From Aliihoeflea sp023389195 (GTDB lineage: Bacteria > Pseudomonadota > Alphaproteobacteria > Rhizobiales > Rhizobiaceae), in NCBI GenBank assembly GCA_023389195.1, contig JAEWET010000049.1:1-64000 (forward strand): a stretch of DNA of 64,000 nt, given 5' to 3'. The notes beneath the pieces are model-generated. The model was not told where the DNA came from and did not search any database. It saw only the letters and a program-made list of their open reading frames with translations. Shown in pieces: positions 56,290-64,000 of this stretch; within the stretch, counting starts at the first letter, position 1; every line of letters starts with the position of its first letter. The position numbers were made by a program, and so were the translations under genes.

Positions 56290-57021
56290 ATGGAAAAGCG
56301 GCGCGACAGCCAGGCATTGAAAGCGCTCCTCGGGGTGCGCCAGCTCGTGCTCGGCGGTTCGGTCCAGCCCGGCCAACGTCTTTCCGAAATCGGCCTCTCC
56401 GAACAGCTCGAAATCTCGCGCACGCCGCTACGCGCAGCCCTCGCGCGGCTGGAGCAGGAGGGCTTGTTGGAGCCGCTCCCCTCCGGCGGCTACACCGTCC
56501 GCGCCTTCACGCTCGCTGACGTGATCGACGCGATCGAGCTGCGCGGTGTGCTTGAGGGAACGGCGGCGCGTCTTGCGGCCGAGCGCGGCGTCGCGCCCGA
56601 GCGGCTGAAAGCGATCCGCGACCTCGTCGACGAACTCGACACGTGCTTTCGCGAACGGCCGGAGGACATGCTCTTCGACCAGTATGTCGAGCTCAACACC
56701 GAGTTTCACGCCATGCTCGCAGGGCTTGCGGGCAGCGAGACCATGCGGCGCGAGGTGGAGCGGGCGATGCACCTGCCCTTCGCCTCGCCCAGTGCCTTTC
56801 TCGAAAACCAAGCGGACGTCCTCGCCTTTCGCCGCTCGCTCAGCCATGCCCAGCGCCAGCACCGCGACATCGTCGAAGCGATCGCCATGCGCGAGGGCGC
56901 GCGGGCCGAGGCGCTCGGCCGCGAACATGCGCGCCTTGCCCGCAAAAATCTCGACTTCGTCGTCGGCGAGGCGCCGAACCTGATCGGGCGCGTGCCCGGA
57001 CTGTCGCTAATCGCAACCTGA
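56290..57021 (+). CDS. GntR-family (FCD/FadR-type) transcriptional regulator
   Basis: A 243-residue regulator with an N-terminal winged helix (LSEIGLSEQLEISRTPLRAALARLEQEGLLEPLPSGGYTVRAF, about 30-75) and a C-terminal FCD effector domain, with likely metal or ligand His/Asp residues (ELNTEFHAML, HRDIVEAI). It starts five bases after coaBC. A perfect palindrome begins at its stop codon, followed by a related half-site further on, ahead of the O-demethylase-like gene. It most likely controls that gene in response to an aromatic or C1 substrate. Confidence 0.88.
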   Translation: MEKRRDSQALKALLGVRQLVLGGSVQPGQRLSEIGLSEQLEISRTPLRAALARLEQEGLLEPLPSGGYTVRAFTLADVIDAIELRGVLEGTAARLAAERGVAPERLKAIRDLVDELDTCFRERPEDMLFDQYVELNTEFHAMLAGLAGSETMRREVERAMHLPFASPSAFLENQADVLAFRRSLSHAQRQHRDIVEAIAMREGARAEALGREHARLARKNLDFVVGEAPNLIGRVPGLSLIAT

Positions 57022-57038
57022 TTTCTGTATACAGAAAT
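57021..57038. promoter_or_regulatory. palindromic GntR-type operator
   Basis: ATTTCTGTATACAGAAAT is a perfect 18-base palindrome that begins on the last base of the GntR stop codon. A related half-site, ATTCTGTAT, occurs at 57085-57093, where a -35-like TTGACT (57062-57067) with a weak -10 lies. The layout suggests repression of the downstream demethylase-like gene by the adjacent regulator. Confidence 0.7.
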
Positions 57039-57164
57039 TGATCGATTGTGGCCAACTCGGCTTGACTTCGGCTATTTCCACGCCATTCTGTATCCAACGA
57101 TGCGCGTTGCCGGCCTTCAAGCCTGCCGACGACGCGTCGCATCATCATTCCCGGGAGGAAACCC

Positions 57165-58562
57165 ATGAGCAATCTCGAACAGAAGCTGAAATCTGCCGGC
57201 AGCACGGTCGACATGCTGCGCAACTCCAAGATCGGCGCCTATGTCTATCCAGTCGTTGCGCCCGAATTCACCAACTGGCGCGACGAACAGCGCGCCTGGC
57301 GCGAAAGCGCGGTGCTGTTCGATCAGTCGCACCACATGGCCGAACTGAAGGTCGAGGGACCCGACGCCGAAAAACTTCTTTCCTACCTCGCGATCAACTC
57401 GTTCAAGAATTTCACGCCCGGCAAGGCCAAGCATTTCGTGCCGGTGACGCCGGAAGGCTACGTCATTGGCGACGTCATCATGTTCCGCGAGAGCGAGACC
57501 GAGTTCAATCTTGTCGGCCGCGCGCCGACGGTGAGCTGGGTGCAGTATCACGCCGAGACCGGCGACTACGACGTCAAGCTGACCGAAGACCCGCGTTCGC
57601 CCTCGCGCCCGCAGGGCAAGCCGGTTGTCCGCCGTCACTACCGTTTCCAGGTCCAGGGCCCGAATGCCCCAGCGATCCTCGAAAAGCTCAACGGCGCCCC
57701 TGTACCGGAGATCAAGTTCTTCAACATGGACTGGATCAACGTCGCGGGCAAAAAGGTGCGCGCGCTGCGTCACGGCATGGCGGGCGTTCCCGGCCTCGAA
57801 CTCTACGGCCCCTATGAGGATTACGACGTCATCCGCGACGCCATCATCGCGGCCGGCGAAGAGCACGGCCTCGTCGCAGTCGGCAGCCGCGCCTATGCGA
57901 CCAACACGCTGGAATCGGGCTGGATTCCCTCGCCGCTGCCGGCGATCTACACCGGCGAGAGCATGAAGGGCTATCGCGAGTGGCTGTCGGACAAGAGCTA
58001 CGAGGCGACCGGCGCCATCGGCGGCTCGTACATCTCGGACAACATCGAGGACTATTACCTGACGCCCTGGGACCTCGGCTACGGCATCTACGTCAAGTTC
58101 GACCACGACTTCATCGGCCGCGAGGCGCTGGAAAAGATGGTCGACGGCCCGCATCGCCGGAAAGTCACCTTCGAGTGGAATCCGGACGACGTGATCGCCG
58201 CGTTCGCCACGATGTTCCAGGAAGGCGACAACGCCAAGTTCATGGATTTGCCGCTCTCGAACTATGCCTCGTCGAGCTATGATCGCATCATGAAGGACGG
58301 CAAGATGGTCGGCCTATCGATGTTCGCCGGCTACAGCTACAACGAGCGCCGCATGCTCTCGCTCGGCACGGTCGACGCCGACATCAAGGAAGGCGACGTT
58401 CTGACCCTCGTCTGGGGCGAGCCGGATGGCGGGTCCGGCAAGACCACGGTCGAGCCCTCCAAGCAGATCGAAATCCGCGTGCGCGTTTCGGCAGTGCCCT
58501 ATTCGCGCGATGCGCGCGAGAGCTATGTCGATAGCTGGCGGAGCCGCAAGTCCGCCGCCTGA
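57165..58562 (+). CDS. GcvT/LigM-like tetrahydrofolate-dependent O-demethylase
   Basis: A 465-residue protein of the glycine-cleavage T-protein superfamily, closest in plan to Sphingobium LigM/DesA (471 and 462 residues), which move the methyl group of vanillate or syringate to tetrahydrofolate. Supporting stretches are WRESAVLFDQSHHMAELKVEG near the N-terminus, HFVPVTPEGYVIGDVIMF, GPYEDYDVI, and the C-terminal barrel. The substrate is not proven; other members act on dimethylglycine-like or DMSP-like compounds. It is preceded by GGAGG and the GntR operator, and followed by a bidirectional terminator. No partner oxidoreductase lies beside it. Confidence 0.8.
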   Translation: MSNLEQKLKSAGSTVDMLRNSKIGAYVYPVVAPEFTNWRDEQRAWRESAVLFDQSHHMAELKVEGPDAEKLLSYLAINSFKNFTPGKAKHFVPVTPEGYVIGDVIMFRESETEFNLVGRAPTVSWVQYHAETGDYDVKLTEDPRSPSRPQGKPVVRRHYRFQVQGPNAPAILEKLNGAPVPEIKFFNMDWINVAGKKVRALRHGMAGVPGLELYGPYEDYDVIRDAIIAAGEEHGLVAVGSRAYATNTLESGWIPSPLPAIYTGESMKGYREWLSDKSYEATGAIGGSYISDNIEDYYLTPWDLGYGIYVKFDHDFIGREALEKMVDGPHRRKVTFEWNPDDVIAAFATMFQEGDNAKFMDLPLSNYASSSYDRIMKDGKMVGLSMFAGYSYNERRMLSLGTVDADIKEGDVLTLVWGEPDGGSGKTTVEPSKQIEIRVRVSAVPYSRDARESYVDSWRSRKSAA

Positions 58563-58575
58563 AAGCGTCCAGGAA

Positions 58576-58610
58576 TGAAAAAAGGCCGGGAGCGATCCCG
58601 GCCTTTTTCA
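58576..58610. terminator. bidirectional intrinsic terminator
   Basis: AAGGCCGGGA and TCCCGGCCTT form a ten-base stem with loop GCGA, flanked by A- and T-runs. It separates the convergent demethylase-like gene and the peroxiredoxin gene. Confidence 0.92.
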
Positions 58611-58621
58611 TTCGTAGCGAC

Positions 58622-59281
58622 TTACGCCTGCGGCTGCTTCGTCTTGCGCAGATAGGGCAGCACGGTCTCGTAGTCGCCGAAGCGGGCCTTGGCGTCTTCG
58701 TTGGAGACGGCGGCGGTGATGATGACGTCTTCGCCCTGCTTCCAGTTGGCCGGCGTCGCGACCTGGTGCTTGGCGGTCAACTGCATGGAGTCGATCGCGC
58801 GCAGGATTTCGTCGAAGTTGCGCCCCGTCGTCATCGGGTAGGTGAGGATCAGCTTGATCTTCTTGTCCGGGCCGATGACGTAGACAGAGCGGACGGTGGC
58901 GTTGTCGGCGGGCGTGCGGCCTTCGGAAGACGAACCCGCATCGTCCGGCAGCATGTCGTAGAGCTTGGCGACCTTCAGATCCTTGTCGCCGATCAGCGGA
59001 TAGTCGACCGAATGGCCGGTCGCGATCTTGATGTCTTCCTTCCACTTGCCGTGGTCGGCGACTGGATCGACCGAGATGCCGATGATCTTGACGCCGCGCT
59101 TGTCGAATTCGGGCGCAATGCCGGCCATGGTGCCGAGTTCGGTCGTGCAGACCGGCGTGAAGTTTTTCGGGTGCGAAAAGAGGACGGCCCAGCCGTCGCC
59201 GATCCACTCGTGGAAGTTGATCTCGCCCTTGGTGGTGTCGGCGGTGAAGTCGGGCGCGGTCTGGTTGATGCGCAAGCTCAT
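58622..59281 (-). CDS. 1-Cys peroxiredoxin (Prx6 type)
   Basis: A 219-residue peroxiredoxin with the single peroxidatic cysteine in FTPVCTTELG and the Prx6-type C-terminal domain (NWKQGEDVIITAAVSNEDAKARFGDYETVLPYLR). It reduces hydrogen peroxide and organic hydroperoxides in the cytosol, with an unknown reductant. The ATG at 59281 has GGGAGA upstream; an earlier in-frame ATG has none. It stands alone between a terminator and prfC. Confidence 0.94.
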   Translation of the reverse strand: MSLRINQTAPDFTADTTKGEINFHEWIGDGWAVLFSHPKNFTPVCTTELGTMAGIAPEFDKRGVKIIGISVDPVADHGKWKEDIKIATGHSVDYPLIGDKDLKVAKLYDMLPDDAGSSSEGRTPADNATVRSVYVIGPDKKIKLILTYPMTTGRNFDEILRAIDSMQLTAKHQVATPANWKQGEDVIITAAVSNEDAKARFGDYETVLPYLRKTKQPQA

Positions 59282-59448
59282 GGTCGTCTCTCCCTTCGCG
59301 GATTGTCGTTCAAAAGCCATATGGCGTTGGCGACATCCTAGCGCAACGGGGGCGCCAAGCGAGCAAAATCAGGCTGCGCGAAAGCGGCTTGGCGCGACGA
59401 GGCGCGCGAAACCGGCTTAGAGTTGGAAAATCATTTCCAGGCGACGGA

Positions 59449-61035
59449 TCAAGCCGCGTCGCGAACCTGATAGTCCTTGATCGCAGCGAAGGTCACCTGC
59501 TTCCAGCGGTCGGCTTCGTAGTTCAAGCCAAAGGCGTGTTGCGCCAGAAAGACGGGATCGCCGTCGAGATCGCGGGCGATGTCGCCCTTGTGCGCGTCGA
59601 TGAAGCGCTGCAGTTCCGTCTTCTCCGCCGCAATCCAGCGGCAGACCGAAAAGCGGGCGATCTCGAAATCGACCGGCAGCGAATATTCGGCCGACAGGCG
59701 CTCCTTTAGAACATCGAGCTGCAGCGCGCCGACCACGCCGACAATGGCGGGCGAGCCGTCTTCGGGCAGGAAGAGCTGGACGACGCCTTCCTCCGCCATC
59801 TGCTGCAGCGCCTCTTTCAGTTTCTTCGCCTTCATCGGATCGCCGAGCCGCACGCGGCGGAGGATTTCGGGCGCGAAGTTCGGGACGCCGCGGAAGAGGA
59901 TTTCCTCGCCCTCGGTCAGCGTGTCGCCGATGCGCAGCGTGCCGTGGTTCGGAATGCCGACGACGTCGCCGGCGAAGGCCTCGTCGGCAGTGATGCGGCT
60001 CTTGGCGAAGAAGAATTGCGGCGCCGACAGGCTCATCTGCTTGCCGGTGCGCACGAGCTTGGCCTTCATGCCCCGCTCCAGCGTGCCCGAGCACACACGG
60101 ACGAACGCGATGCGGTCGCGGTGGTTCGGGTCCATGTTCGCCTGGATCTTGAACACGAACGAGGTCATTTTCGGCTCGGTCGCATCGACACGACGGGAAT
60201 CCGCCTCTTGCGCCCGCGGCGGTGGCGCCCAGTCACCCAATGCCTCGATCAGGTCGCGCACGCCGAAATTGCGCAGTGCCGAGCCGAAGAAGACCGGGGT
60301 GAGGTGCCCTTCCCGGAACGCGTTTTCGTCGAACGGCCGGCACGCTTCGCGCGCAAGGTCGAGTTCCTCGATGAACGCCTCGCGCTCGTTTTCCGGCAGC
60401 TTGCCGGCGACACGGTTGGAATCGGGGCCATTGACCTTCGACCATTCCATATCGGCATCGCCATGGCGCACGGCGTTGTCGGCAAGGTGATACGTCCCGG
60501 CGAAGTTCTTGCCCTTGCCGATCGGCCAGGTGATCGGCGCGGTGTCAAGCGCCAGCTTTTCCTCGATCTCGTCGAGAATCTCGAACGTATCGCGCGCCTC
60601 GCGGTCCATCTTGTTGACGAAGGTGACGATCGGGATATCGCGCAGGCGGCAAACTTCGAAAAGCTTCAAGGTCCGCGGCTCGATGCCCTTGGCCGCGTCG
60701 ATGACCATGACGGCGCTATCGACCGCGGACAGGGTGCGATAGGTGTCGTCGGCGAAGTCTTCGTGGCCGGGCGTGTCGAGAAGGTTGAAGACGTGGTCGC
60801 CATATTCGAACGTCATCACCGAGGTGACGACCGAAATGCCGCGCTCACGCTCGATCTTCATCCAGTCCGAGCGGGTCTGGATCTTGTCCTTCTTCGCCTT
60901 GACCTCACCGGCGAGCTGGATCGCACCGCCGAAAAGCAGGAGCTTTTCGGTCAGCGTCGTCTTGCCGGCGTCAGGGTGCGCGATGATGGCAAACGTACGG
61001 CGGCGCGCTACCGCCTCTTCGATTTTCTCGGCCAT
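59449..61035 (-). CDS. prfC: peptide chain release factor 3
   Basis: GTPase that recycles release factors RF1/RF2 from terminating ribosomes. The 528-residue protein has the G-domain motifs AHPDAGKTTLTEKLLLFGG, DTPGHEDFADDTYRTL and NKMDREARD, then the EF-G-like domain II and RF3 C-terminal domain. Length is normal. It is transcribed away from ribokinase with about 50 bases between the ribokinase stop and its ATG, so co-transcription with rbsK upstream is possible. Confidence 0.97.
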   Translation of the reverse strand: MAEKIEEAVARRRTFAIIAHPDAGKTTLTEKLLLFGGAIQLAGEVKAKKDKIQTRSDWMKIERERGISVVTSVMTFEYGDHVFNLLDTPGHEDFADDTYRTLSAVDSAVMVIDAAKGIEPRTLKLFEVCRLRDIPIVTFVNKMDREARDTFEILDEIEEKLALDTAPITWPIGKGKNFAGTYHLADNAVRHGDADMEWSKVNGPDSNRVAGKLPENEREAFIEELDLAREACRPFDENAFREGHLTPVFFGSALRNFGVRDLIEALGDWAPPPRAQEADSRRVDATEPKMTSFVFKIQANMDPNHRDRIAFVRVCSGTLERGMKAKLVRTGKQMSLSAPQFFFAKSRITADEAFAGDVVGIPNHGTLRIGDTLTEGEEILFRGVPNFAPEILRRVRLGDPMKAKKLKEALQQMAEEGVVQLFLPEDGSPAIVGVVGALQLDVLKERLSAEYSLPVDFEIARFSVCRWIAAEKTELQRFIDAHKGDIARDLDGDPVFLAQHAFGLNYEADRWKQVTFAAIKDYQVRDAA

Positions 61036-61086
61036 GTCAGGAATCCGGTTCGTTGCCGGGCTTCTAACAAAGCCCGACCCCGAGCG

Positions 61087-61983
61087 CTAGCCCATCGCCT
61101 CCTGGACATCCTTCGCCTGCGGGATCGCGGGTTGGGCGCCGGGTTTCAGGCAGGCGAGCGAACCGGCGATGGCAGCACGGCGCAGCGCATCCTCCAGCTT
61201 CATGCCCTCGGCTAGCGAAGCGGCGAGGTAACCGCAGAAGGTGTCGCCTGCACCGACCGTGTCGACCGGCTCGATCTTCAGTCCCTGCGCTTCCAGCATG
61301 CCGCCCTGAACGGCGGCCATGACGCCGGCTGCGCCAAGCGTGACGACGATGGTCGTGCCGGTCCTGTCGGCCATTTCGCGCATGGCGGCGCGGCGGTCGG
61401 ACGTGCCGACGCCCTTCAGTTCGGCATAGGCGTCGAACTCGGTCTCGTTGGCGACGACGTAGTCGGCGAGCTGCAGGAACTCGGCCGCTTCGGGCCGGAA
61501 GGGCGCGGTGTTGAGGATCGAGGTCGCGCCGACGCGCTTGGCTTCCTCGAGCGCGGCCTTGACGGTGCGCATCGGGATTTCGTGCTGGAGCAGGAGCCAG
61601 TCGCCCTTTTCCAGATGGACGTTCTTGATGTCGCCGGGAACGAGCGAGCCGTTCGCGCCCGGCACGACCGCGATCATGTTCTCCCCATCCTTGGCGACGA
61701 GGATCGTCGCGGTGCCGGTGGTGGAATGGGATTCACGCACGCCCGACAGGTCGACCAGCCCCTCGCGCAGGCACGCCAGCGCCTCGTCGGCAAAGGCGTC
61801 CTGCCCGACCGCGCCGACCATGCGGACCTCGCCGCCGGCGCGCTTGACGGCCAGCGCCTGATTGGCGCCCTTGCCGCCGGGCGAAGTCTTGAAGCCGTCG
61901 CCGGGAACCGTCTCGCCGGGGCGCGGCAAGAGGCCGACATTGGCAACGAGGTCGAGATTGATCGAGCCGATCACCGTGATCAT
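61087..61983 (-). CDS. rbsK: ribokinase
   Basis: A 298-residue PfkB-family sugar kinase. Motifs are SINLDLVANV, GGKGANQALAVKRAGG, and the anion-hole and catalytic aspartate GAGDTFCGYLAASLAEG. The length and GGKGANQA signature match ribokinase, but other pentose or nucleoside kinases of the family cannot be fully excluded. The ATG at 61983 has GAGG eleven bases upstream. No ribose transporter is nearby. Confidence 0.9.
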   Translation of the reverse strand: MITVIGSINLDLVANVGLLPRPGETVPGDGFKTSPGGKGANQALAVKRAGGEVRMVGAVGQDAFADEALACLREGLVDLSGVRESHSTTGTATILVAKDGENMIAVVPGANGSLVPGDIKNVHLEKGDWLLLQHEIPMRTVKAALEEAKRVGATSILNTAPFRPEAAEFLQLADYVVANETEFDAYAELKGVGTSDRRAAMREMADRTGTTIVVTLGAAGVMAAVQGGMLEAQGLKIEPVDTVGAGDTFCGYLAASLAEGMKLEDALRRAAIAGSLACLKPGAQPAIPQAKDVQEAMG

Positions 61984-62115
61984 GAAATTTGAGGCCTCCG
62001 CAATGTCCCTTCGCGAAACGCCTCTAGTCGATTTTCGCTGCAAGGGGCAGCAAAATCGTCATTCTTGGCGCGCATCGGACCTGCCGAAAACAGGGGGCCA
62101 CTTTTCGGTCCGATG

Positions 62116-62994
62116 CTAGGTCGACACCTGCCCGGCCTCCCAGCCGAGGATCGCGCGCTTGCGCGTCAGGCCCCAGTGATAGCCGGTCAGCGCGCCGGAC
62201 TTGCCGAGCGCGCGGTGGCACGGCACCACGAAGGACACCGGATTGGCGCCGATCGCCGCGCCCACCGCGCGGCTCGCCTTCGGAGCGCCGATCTCGCCGG
62301 CAATGGCGGAGTAGGTCTTCGCCTTGTGCATCGGGATTTTCAACAATGCCTGCCAGACGCGAACCTGAAAATCGGTGCCTATCAGGACGACGCGCAGCGG
62401 CTCCTCCGCGCGCCAACGGGCCGGATCGAAGATGCGGGCGGCATAGGGCGCGGTCGCGCTCATGTCCTCGACATAGGCCGCGTTCGGCCAGCGGCTCGAC
62501 ATATCGGCAAAGGCCTCGCGCTCGCCGCCGGCATCGTTGAAGGAAAGGCCGGCAAGGCCGCGGTCGGTGACCATGACCAGCGCCACGCCGAAGGGTGAGA
62601 GATGCCAGCCGTAGCGGATCGTAAGACCCGCGCCGCGTGTCTTGTAGTCACCCGGCGACATCGCCTCATGGGTGACGAAGAGATCGTGCAGGCGGCCGGG
62701 GCCGGACATGCCGACCTCCATCGAGGCCTCGAGCAGCGGCAGGCCTTCGTCGAGCAGGCGGCGGGCGTGATTGAGCGTGACGGCCTGCAGGAAGGCCTTG
62801 GGCGACAGGCCGGCCCAGCGGGTGAAAAGCTTCTGCAGCCCCATCGGCGTCTCGCCGACCTCGGCCGCCAGTTCGTCGAGCGAGGGCTGGTCGCGGAAAT
62901 CGAGGCTGATCTTCTCGATGACGCGCCGGACGGTCTCGTAGTCGGAGCCTTCCGGCGTGATGTCCTTTTGAAGCACGGCGCTATGGGCGTTCAT
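62116..62994 (-). CDS. Ada-like AraC/methylated-DNA cysteine methyltransferase
   Basis: A 292-residue protein with an N-terminal AraC-type helix-turn-helix (about 25-115: LAAEVGETPMGLQKLFTRWAGLSPKAFLQ) and a C-terminal O6-alkylguanine-DNA alkyltransferase domain with the acceptor cysteine in PCHRALGKSG. It lacks the N-terminal methylphosphotriester Zn-domain of E. coli Ada, so it repairs O6-methylguanine but cannot use that domain as the activator. The remaining plan allows DNA binding to alkylation-response promoters. Confidence 0.92.
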   Translation of the reverse strand: MNAHSAVLQKDITPEGSDYETVRRVIEKISLDFRDQPSLDELAAEVGETPMGLQKLFTRWAGLSPKAFLQAVTLNHARRLLDEGLPLLEASMEVGMSGPGRLHDLFVTHEAMSPGDYKTRGAGLTIRYGWHLSPFGVALVMVTDRGLAGLSFNDAGGEREAFADMSSRWPNAAYVEDMSATAPYAARIFDPARWRAEEPLRVVLIGTDFQVRVWQALLKIPMHKAKTYSAIAGEIGAPKASRAVGAAIGANPVSFVVPCHRALGKSGALTGYHWGLTRKRAILGWEAGQVST

Positions 62995-63054
62995 GGCGAT
63001 GATCTCCTGATGCCGCGAATATCGCGCGGCACGGAAGACGCCGCCACCCGATTC

Positions 63055-63095
63055 TTGACGAGTTCACCGCGGGCATTCACTATGACAATGTCATA
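63055..63095 (+). promoter_or_regulatory. promoter and palindromic operator of parDE
   Basis: TTGACG (63055-63060) and CACTAT (63078-63083) are spaced by 17 bases. The -10 box overlaps the perfect palindrome TATGACAATGTCATA (63081-63095). GGAGG of the antitoxin gene begins four bases after the palindrome, so binding there would block transcription, as in toxin-antitoxin autoregulation. Confidence 0.65.
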
Positions 63096-63108
63096 CACGG
63101 AGGCCGTC

Positions 63109-63372
63109 ATGCGTGCCAGCAAACCGATCACCGTCACCCTCGGCCAGCAGCAGGCCGACGTCGACCGGCGCGTCGCCTCCGGCGACTATGCGTCGGCAAG
63201 CGAGGTTCTGCGCGCAGGCCTGCGCGCGCTCGATCGCGAGGAAGCAGCACTCAACGAGTATATGCGCCGCAAGATCCAGGAATCGCTGGATGACCCACGG
63301 CCGAGCATTCCCGCCGAGAAGGTATTTGCCGAACTCCGTGCATATCACGAGCGGCGGAAGAAGGAATCTTGA
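63109..63372 (+). CDS. parD: ParD-family antitoxin
   Basis: An 87-residue protein with the N-terminal ribbon-helix-helix of ParD (KPITVTLGQQQADVDRRVASGDYASASEVLRAGLRALDREE) and a charged C-terminal part that would wrap the toxin. GGAGG lies five bases before the ATG at 63109; the longer frame upstream runs through the operator and is rejected. It overlaps the toxin gene by four bases. Confidence 0.9.
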   Translation: MRASKPITVTLGQQQADVDRRVASGDYASASEVLRAGLRALDREEAALNEYMRRKIQESLDDPRPSIPAEKVFAELRAYHERRKKES

Positions 63373-63677
63373 GGTTCCGAGACGTCAACATTCGGCACGA
63401 GGCGCGTGCCGATCTCTTCGAAATTTACGACTACCTTGCATCGCGCAGGAGCCGCGATTTCGCGTTTGGCTATATTGGCCGCATCGAGAAAGTCTGCGAG
63501 AGCCTCATCGAATTTCCACACCGAGGCGTTCCGAGAACCGACCTTGGAGCGGCATTGCGCTCTCTCAACTTCGAGGGACGCGCCGTCATCGTGTATCATC
63601 TTGTCGGCGAAACGGTCGAAATCGTTCGCATCCTGCATGCCGGTCGCAACGTGACCGCCGACCTCTTCGATCAATAG
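63369..63677 (+). CDS. parE: ParE/RelE-family toxin
   Basis: A 102-residue RelE/ParE-fold toxin (NIRHEARADLFEIYDYLASR, RVPRTDLGAALRSLNFEG-like middle and VEIVRILHAGRNVTADLF at the end). The start is TTG at 63369, overlapping the parD stop (TTGA), which implies translational coupling. ParE toxins poison DNA gyrase; RelE relatives cut mRNA. The assignment to ParE rests on the ParD-type partner. Confidence 0.9.
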   Translation: MRFRDVNIRHEARADLFEIYDYLASRRSRDFAFGYIGRIEKVCESLIEFPHRGVPRTDLGAALRSLNFEGRAVIVYHLVGETVEIVRILHAGRNVTADLFDQ

Positions 63678-64000
63678 TCAGCGCATCTTCGCCGTCGCCA
63701 GCGCCTGGCCGAACGCCGCGGCGAAGCTCTCGCGGTCGTCGGGGTTGAGGAACGCGCCGATCGCCACCCGCCTTCCCTCACCTTCCACCGCCATGTCGGT
63801 GATGCCGATCTCGTCGTGGCGGGCGATGCGGAATTTGGTCCAGAACGGGTTGAAGGCGTGCGCTTCCTCGCGGCCGGATGGGGCGACCTTGCGGATGTCG
63901 AGGCGGGTGCGCGAGACGGCCACCTCCTCGCGGGCGCGGCCGGAGCGGTAGCTGGCGCGGAAAGCGAGATAGATCAGCAGGACGTCGAGGCCGAAGAAAC
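63678..64000 (-). CDS. DUF2244 protein, 5' end outside the window
   Basis: The C-terminal part of a minus-strand gene. The frame stays open from the stop at 63678 to the window edge, reading FFGLDVLLIYLAFRASYRSGR before the long soluble part (RTRLDIRKVAPSGREEAHAFNPFWTKFRI). A membrane helix followed by this region matches DUF2244, an alphaproteobacterial membrane protein family of unknown function often near cytochrome oxidase genes. Its stop directly follows the parE stop. Confidence 0.8.
   Translation of the reverse strand, partial: FFGLDVLLIYLAFRASYRSGRAREEVAVSRTRLDIRKVAPSGREEAHAFNPFWTKFRIARHDEIGITDMAVEGEGRRVAIGAFLNPDDRESFAAAFGQALATAKMR

Overview
The window comes from a GC-rich alphaproteobacterium of the order Hyphomicrobiales (Rhizobiales), and most of it looks like a Phyllobacteriaceae/Brucellaceae/Rhizobiaceae-type chromosome. 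The evidence is the gene order irr-fabA-fabB-fabI, the block lnt / HTH regulator / metK / trmB / rimP / nusA / ylxR / infB / rbfA / truB / rpsO / pnp, the block tsaB-rimI-plsC-miaB-phoH-ybeY-corC-lnt, and ubiE-ubiB-coaBC. The first ~4.1 kb is clearly richer in GC and almost free of A/T-ending codons, in a Methylobacterium-like style. The change falls inside or near fabB, so either recombination or a chimeric assembly is possible. No rRNA, tRNA, CRISPR array, insertion sequence or phage gene was recognised.

Layout. 1-4.1 kb: Popeye-like cyclic-nucleotide-binding protein, D-2-hydroxyacid dehydrogenase, secreted SH3 protein, irr, fabA. 4.1-8.8 kb: fabB, fabI, a GGDEF/EAL protein with a degenerate GGDEF site, an RsmC-like methyltransferase. 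8.8-25.3 kb: a long minus-strand run of RNA-processing and translation genes (pnp, rpsO, truB, rbfA, infB, ylxR, nusA, rimP), with an HWE histidine kinase lodged between rpsO and truB, then trmB, metK, a PraR-like regulator and lnt. 25.5-31.6 kb: corC, ybeY, phoH, miaB, an acyltransferase, rimI, tsaB. 31.8-39.4 kb: malate synthase G, a hydantoinase/oxoprolinase, a DUF1236 protein, a small lipoprotein, lepA. 39.5-40.3 kb: a remnant of an MmeI-type restriction/methyltransferase gene. 40.5-45.5 kb: a quaternary-amine ABC transporter facing a BCCT transporter. 45.6-49 kb: a CPBP protease and cytochrome bd oxidase. 49.1-56.3 kb: an FeS photolyase, a purine deaminase, ubiE, ubiB, a VapBC module, coaBC. 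56.3-61 kb: a GntR regulator with a LigM-like tetrahydrofolate-dependent demethylase, a 1-Cys peroxiredoxin, prfC. 61-64 kb: ribokinase, an Ada-like protein, a ParDE module and a truncated DUF2244 gene.

How it fits together. Most genes are housekeeping: fatty-acid synthesis with Irr beside it, RNA turnover, ribosome maturation, tRNA modification, lipoprotein acylation, ubiquinone and CoA synthesis. Accessory pieces sit at operon joints. They are two toxin-antitoxin pairs, each with its own palindromic operator, the orphan kinase, the decayed methyltransferase, a regulator-enzyme pair with its own operator, and several long palindromic intergenic repeats, one of them between cydA and cydB. The most promising new regulatory signal is a good promoter followed by an intrinsic terminator just upstream of rimP-nusA-infB, which implies attenuation or read-through control of that operon.
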